NCBI GenBank assembly: GCA_013695685.1
Contig: JACCZY010000201.1
Coordinates: 1-34,601, forward strand
From: Geodermatophilaceae bacterium
GTDB lineage: Bacteria > Actinomycetota > Actinomycetes > Mycobacteriales > Geodermatophilaceae
Direction: 5' to 3'
DNA: 34,601 nt
The notes under the pieces were generated by a model that did no database searches, had not been told where the DNA came from, and saw only the letters and a program-made list of their open reading frames with translations. Position numbers and translations under genes: made by a program. Below, one piece after another: positions 33,162 to 34,601 of the stretch (within the stretch, counting starts at the first letter, position 1; every line of letters begins with the position of its first letter).

Positions 33162-34441
33162 CCCAGTACGTGGGTCGGCTCGGCGGGTTCACGGTCCCCA
33201 GGCGGCTGTTGCCCAAGGGGCTGGTCGGCGACAACCAAGCCCTCGTGCAGCAGCCGACGGGCCACCAGCAGCTGCTCATCCACGCCGAGGTCGGGCAGCT
33301 CCGAGACCAGCACGGGCGGTCCGGCCAGGGCGCGAGCGACGGCGGGGCCGGTGCCGGCGGGAAAGACAACTGTCCGGTTCGTTACGGCGATCGTCACCCG
33401 GTCCGGCCCGACCTGCACCGTGTGGCGCAGATGGGCGCGCCGACGGATCGAGGTGGCAGCAGTGAGCTGGGCGGCGGCGGCGACCTGGGCGATGGGGGAG
33501 AGGGGCGCCGGCCGGGTCGCGGACCAGAGCTGACGGCGGACCCGGTCGGCGGCTCTCGCGGTGTCGAAGCCGGCGAGAGCTGCACTGAGTCGCTCCACGG
33601 TGGCGCTGATCTCGACGTCCATGCTTGCCGCGTCGCTGGCATCGACCCCGAAGGGCAGTGACCGGCGCAGGGCAGGGTCGTCGGCGGCCTGCTCCAGCAG
33701 CGCCTCGACGAACGCGTATCGGGTCATCGTGTGGACGCCCACTGTCAGATGGCCGGACACCTCGCCCTGGGCGACGGCAGAGTGCAGCCAGCCGCGAGGC
33801 AGGTAGAGGGCGTCGCCGGGCTTGAGCACCGCATCGATCTGCGGCGGCCCCTCGGCGGCGCCGGCGACGTCGGTACGCCGGTCTGTCCACGGCTGGGTTC
33901 GCAGCGGATCGGTCAGCACCGGCGGATGGATCATCCACCGTTTAGTGCCCGCGAGCTGCAGCACGAAGACGTCGTGGACGTCGTAGTGGGCGGAAAAGCC
34001 CTGCGACTGCGCAGGTGTGACGTAGGCGTTGATCTGCACAGGGTGACCGAGGTCGCTGACCAGCGCTGCGGCGAAATCGATCAGCGGCGGCCAGAGCCGG
34101 TGCAATCCCTGCAGGACGAGCGTGGCGCCGTCGGCGAACAACTCCAGCACCCGGTCGTCGCTGACCTGATCCGCGATCTGGGCCCCGGCCCCGCCGGAGC
34201 CGGTGAACCGGGCCGCGGCCACGACCTCGCCGTTCTTGGCGATCCGCAGGAACGGTGTCCGCAGGCCGCGCCGGCTGACCAGTTCGTCCACGTCATCGAG
34301 GGTCAGCAGATCCTCGAATCCGCCCGGCAGCTCGGCCGAGGGGGACAGCAGGGGGCGGCGGGACCAGTAGTCGGCAGCGAACTGCTCGGGCAGCAGGCCG
34401 ATGCACCGACGAAGCGCCGGGTGGGCGGCTGCGCCGCCCAC
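33158..34441 (-). CDS. JmjC/cupin 2-oxoglutarate oxygenase (ribosomal oxygenase-like)
   Basis: 427 aa from the GTG at 34441. The start FAADYWSRRPLL near 21-32 is the family opening. The Fe(II) site is H152-x-D154 in FSAHYDVHDVFVLQLAGTKRW and His220 in YLPRGWLHSAV. The C-terminal part has the helical and winged regions of the YcfD/NO66 group, which hydroxylate Arg or His in ribosomal proteins; actinobacterial substrates are unknown. The stop overlaps the start of the Fe-S protein gene, so the two are co-translated. Confidence 0.9.
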   Translation of the reverse strand: MGGAAAHPALRRCIGLLPEQFAADYWSRRPLLSPSAELPGGFEDLLTLDDVDELVSRRGLRTPFLRIAKNGEVVAAARFTGSGGAGAQIADQVSDDRVLELFADGATLVLQGLHRLWPPLIDFAAALVSDLGHPVQINAYVTPAQSQGFSAHYDVHDVFVLQLAGTKRWMIHPPVLTDPLRTQPWTDRRTDVAGAAEGPPQIDAVLKPGDALYLPRGWLHSAVAQGEVSGHLTVGVHTMTRYAFVEALLEQAADDPALRRSLPFGVDASDAASMDVEISATVERLSAALAGFDTARAADRVRRQLWSATRPAPLSPIAQVAAAAQLTAATSIRRRAHLRHTVQVGPDRVTIAVTNRTVVFPAGTGPAVARALAGPPVLVSELPDLGVDEQLLVARRLLHEGLVVADQPLGQQPPGDREPAEPTHVLG

Positions 34442-34467
34442 CCAGCCTGTACCCGTCTGCGGCTGGC

Positions 34468-34601
34468 TCAGGCCGAACCGTCCGCCCCGCCGTCGGCGCC
34501 ACCGTCAGCGCCGCCGTCGCTCACTCCGGGGGTGCCGCCGGCACCGCCGTCGGCCGGTCCCTGGGAGCCACCGTCGGCGCCGCCGTCCTCAACCCCTGGG
34601 G
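34468..34601 (-). CDS. Gly/Asp-rich C-terminal tail of a gene cut by the window edge
   Basis: On the minus strand an open frame enters from the window edge and ends at TGA 34470-34468. It reads PGVEDGGADGGSQGPADGG and later SDGGADGGADGGADGSA. The D-G-G-A/S repeats are acidic and flexible. The gene body is outside the window, so no function is proposed. It is 26 bases upstream of the JmjC gene and may be in the same operon. Confidence 0.5.
   Translation of the reverse strand, partial: PGVEDGGADGGSQGPADGGAGGTPGVSDGGADGGADGGADGSA

Overview
The window is chromosomal DNA from a very GC-rich actinomycete. The evidence is the codon bias (long shadow ORFs lie opposite nearly every gene), frequent GTG starts, leaderless-type promoters, F420-type oxidoreductases, and a block that matches the Mycobacterium tuberculosis Rv1822-Rv1832 order: CDP-alcohol phosphatidyltransferase, DUF881, small basic protein, DUF881, GcvH, GarA-type FHA protein, FtsR-type MerR, bifunctional nuclease, MerR, GcvP. 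A DUF5999 gene and gene content suggest Micromonosporales or a near relative, but the sequence alone does not settle the genus. No tRNA, rRNA, CRISPR array, transposase or phage gene was seen.

Layout. (1) 1-5075, minus strand: a glycan operon with a truncated GT4-type glycosyltransferase, a GT9 heptosyltransferase-like protein, a GT2 transferase fused to a GmhB-type HAD phosphatase, and a NodU/CmcH-type carbamoyltransferase. It reads as synthesis of a heptose-containing, carbamoylated glycan. (2) 5354-14534: an M20 peptidase, then a divergent cluster with three paralogous ATP-grasp proteins of about 406 aa (two leftward, one rightward), an S51/cyanophycinase-like protein, two esterase-fold hydrolases and a nitronate monooxygenase. 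The rightward genes overlap or nearly touch. This is the best candidate for an undescribed system: several ligases able to form amide or ester bonds beside enzymes able to cut them. The 180-bp divergent spacer holds a palindromic element, a 21-bp operator-like palindrome over a -10 box, and a 14-codon Arg-rich leader ORF that runs through a hairpin covering the ATP-grasp ribosome binding site. (3) 14602-19791: single metabolic genes (secreted ScyD/ScyE-like protein, threonine-dehydratase-like enzyme, GNAT, two F420-type oxidoreductases, enoyl-CoA hydratase-like protein) and an alpha/beta-hydrolase pseudogene with a large internal deletion.

(4) 19860-29941: dodecin, then the conserved Rv1822-Rv1832-type block. 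Its last gene, gcvP, is preceded by a glycine riboswitch. An aldose-1-epimerase gene sits in reverse orientation inside the block. (5) 29942-34601: a strong terminator with 16-bp tandem repeats, DUF5999, a divergent HAD phosphatase/YczE-like membrane protein pair with leaderless promoters, a methyltransferase remnant, a cold-shock protein with long leader and strong terminator, a sucrase/ferredoxin-like protein, a JmjC/cupin oxygenase, and the Gly/Asp-rich end of a gene cut by the window edge.

No gene-free stretch exceeds 300 bases. All spacers above about 150 bases are described in the feature list.
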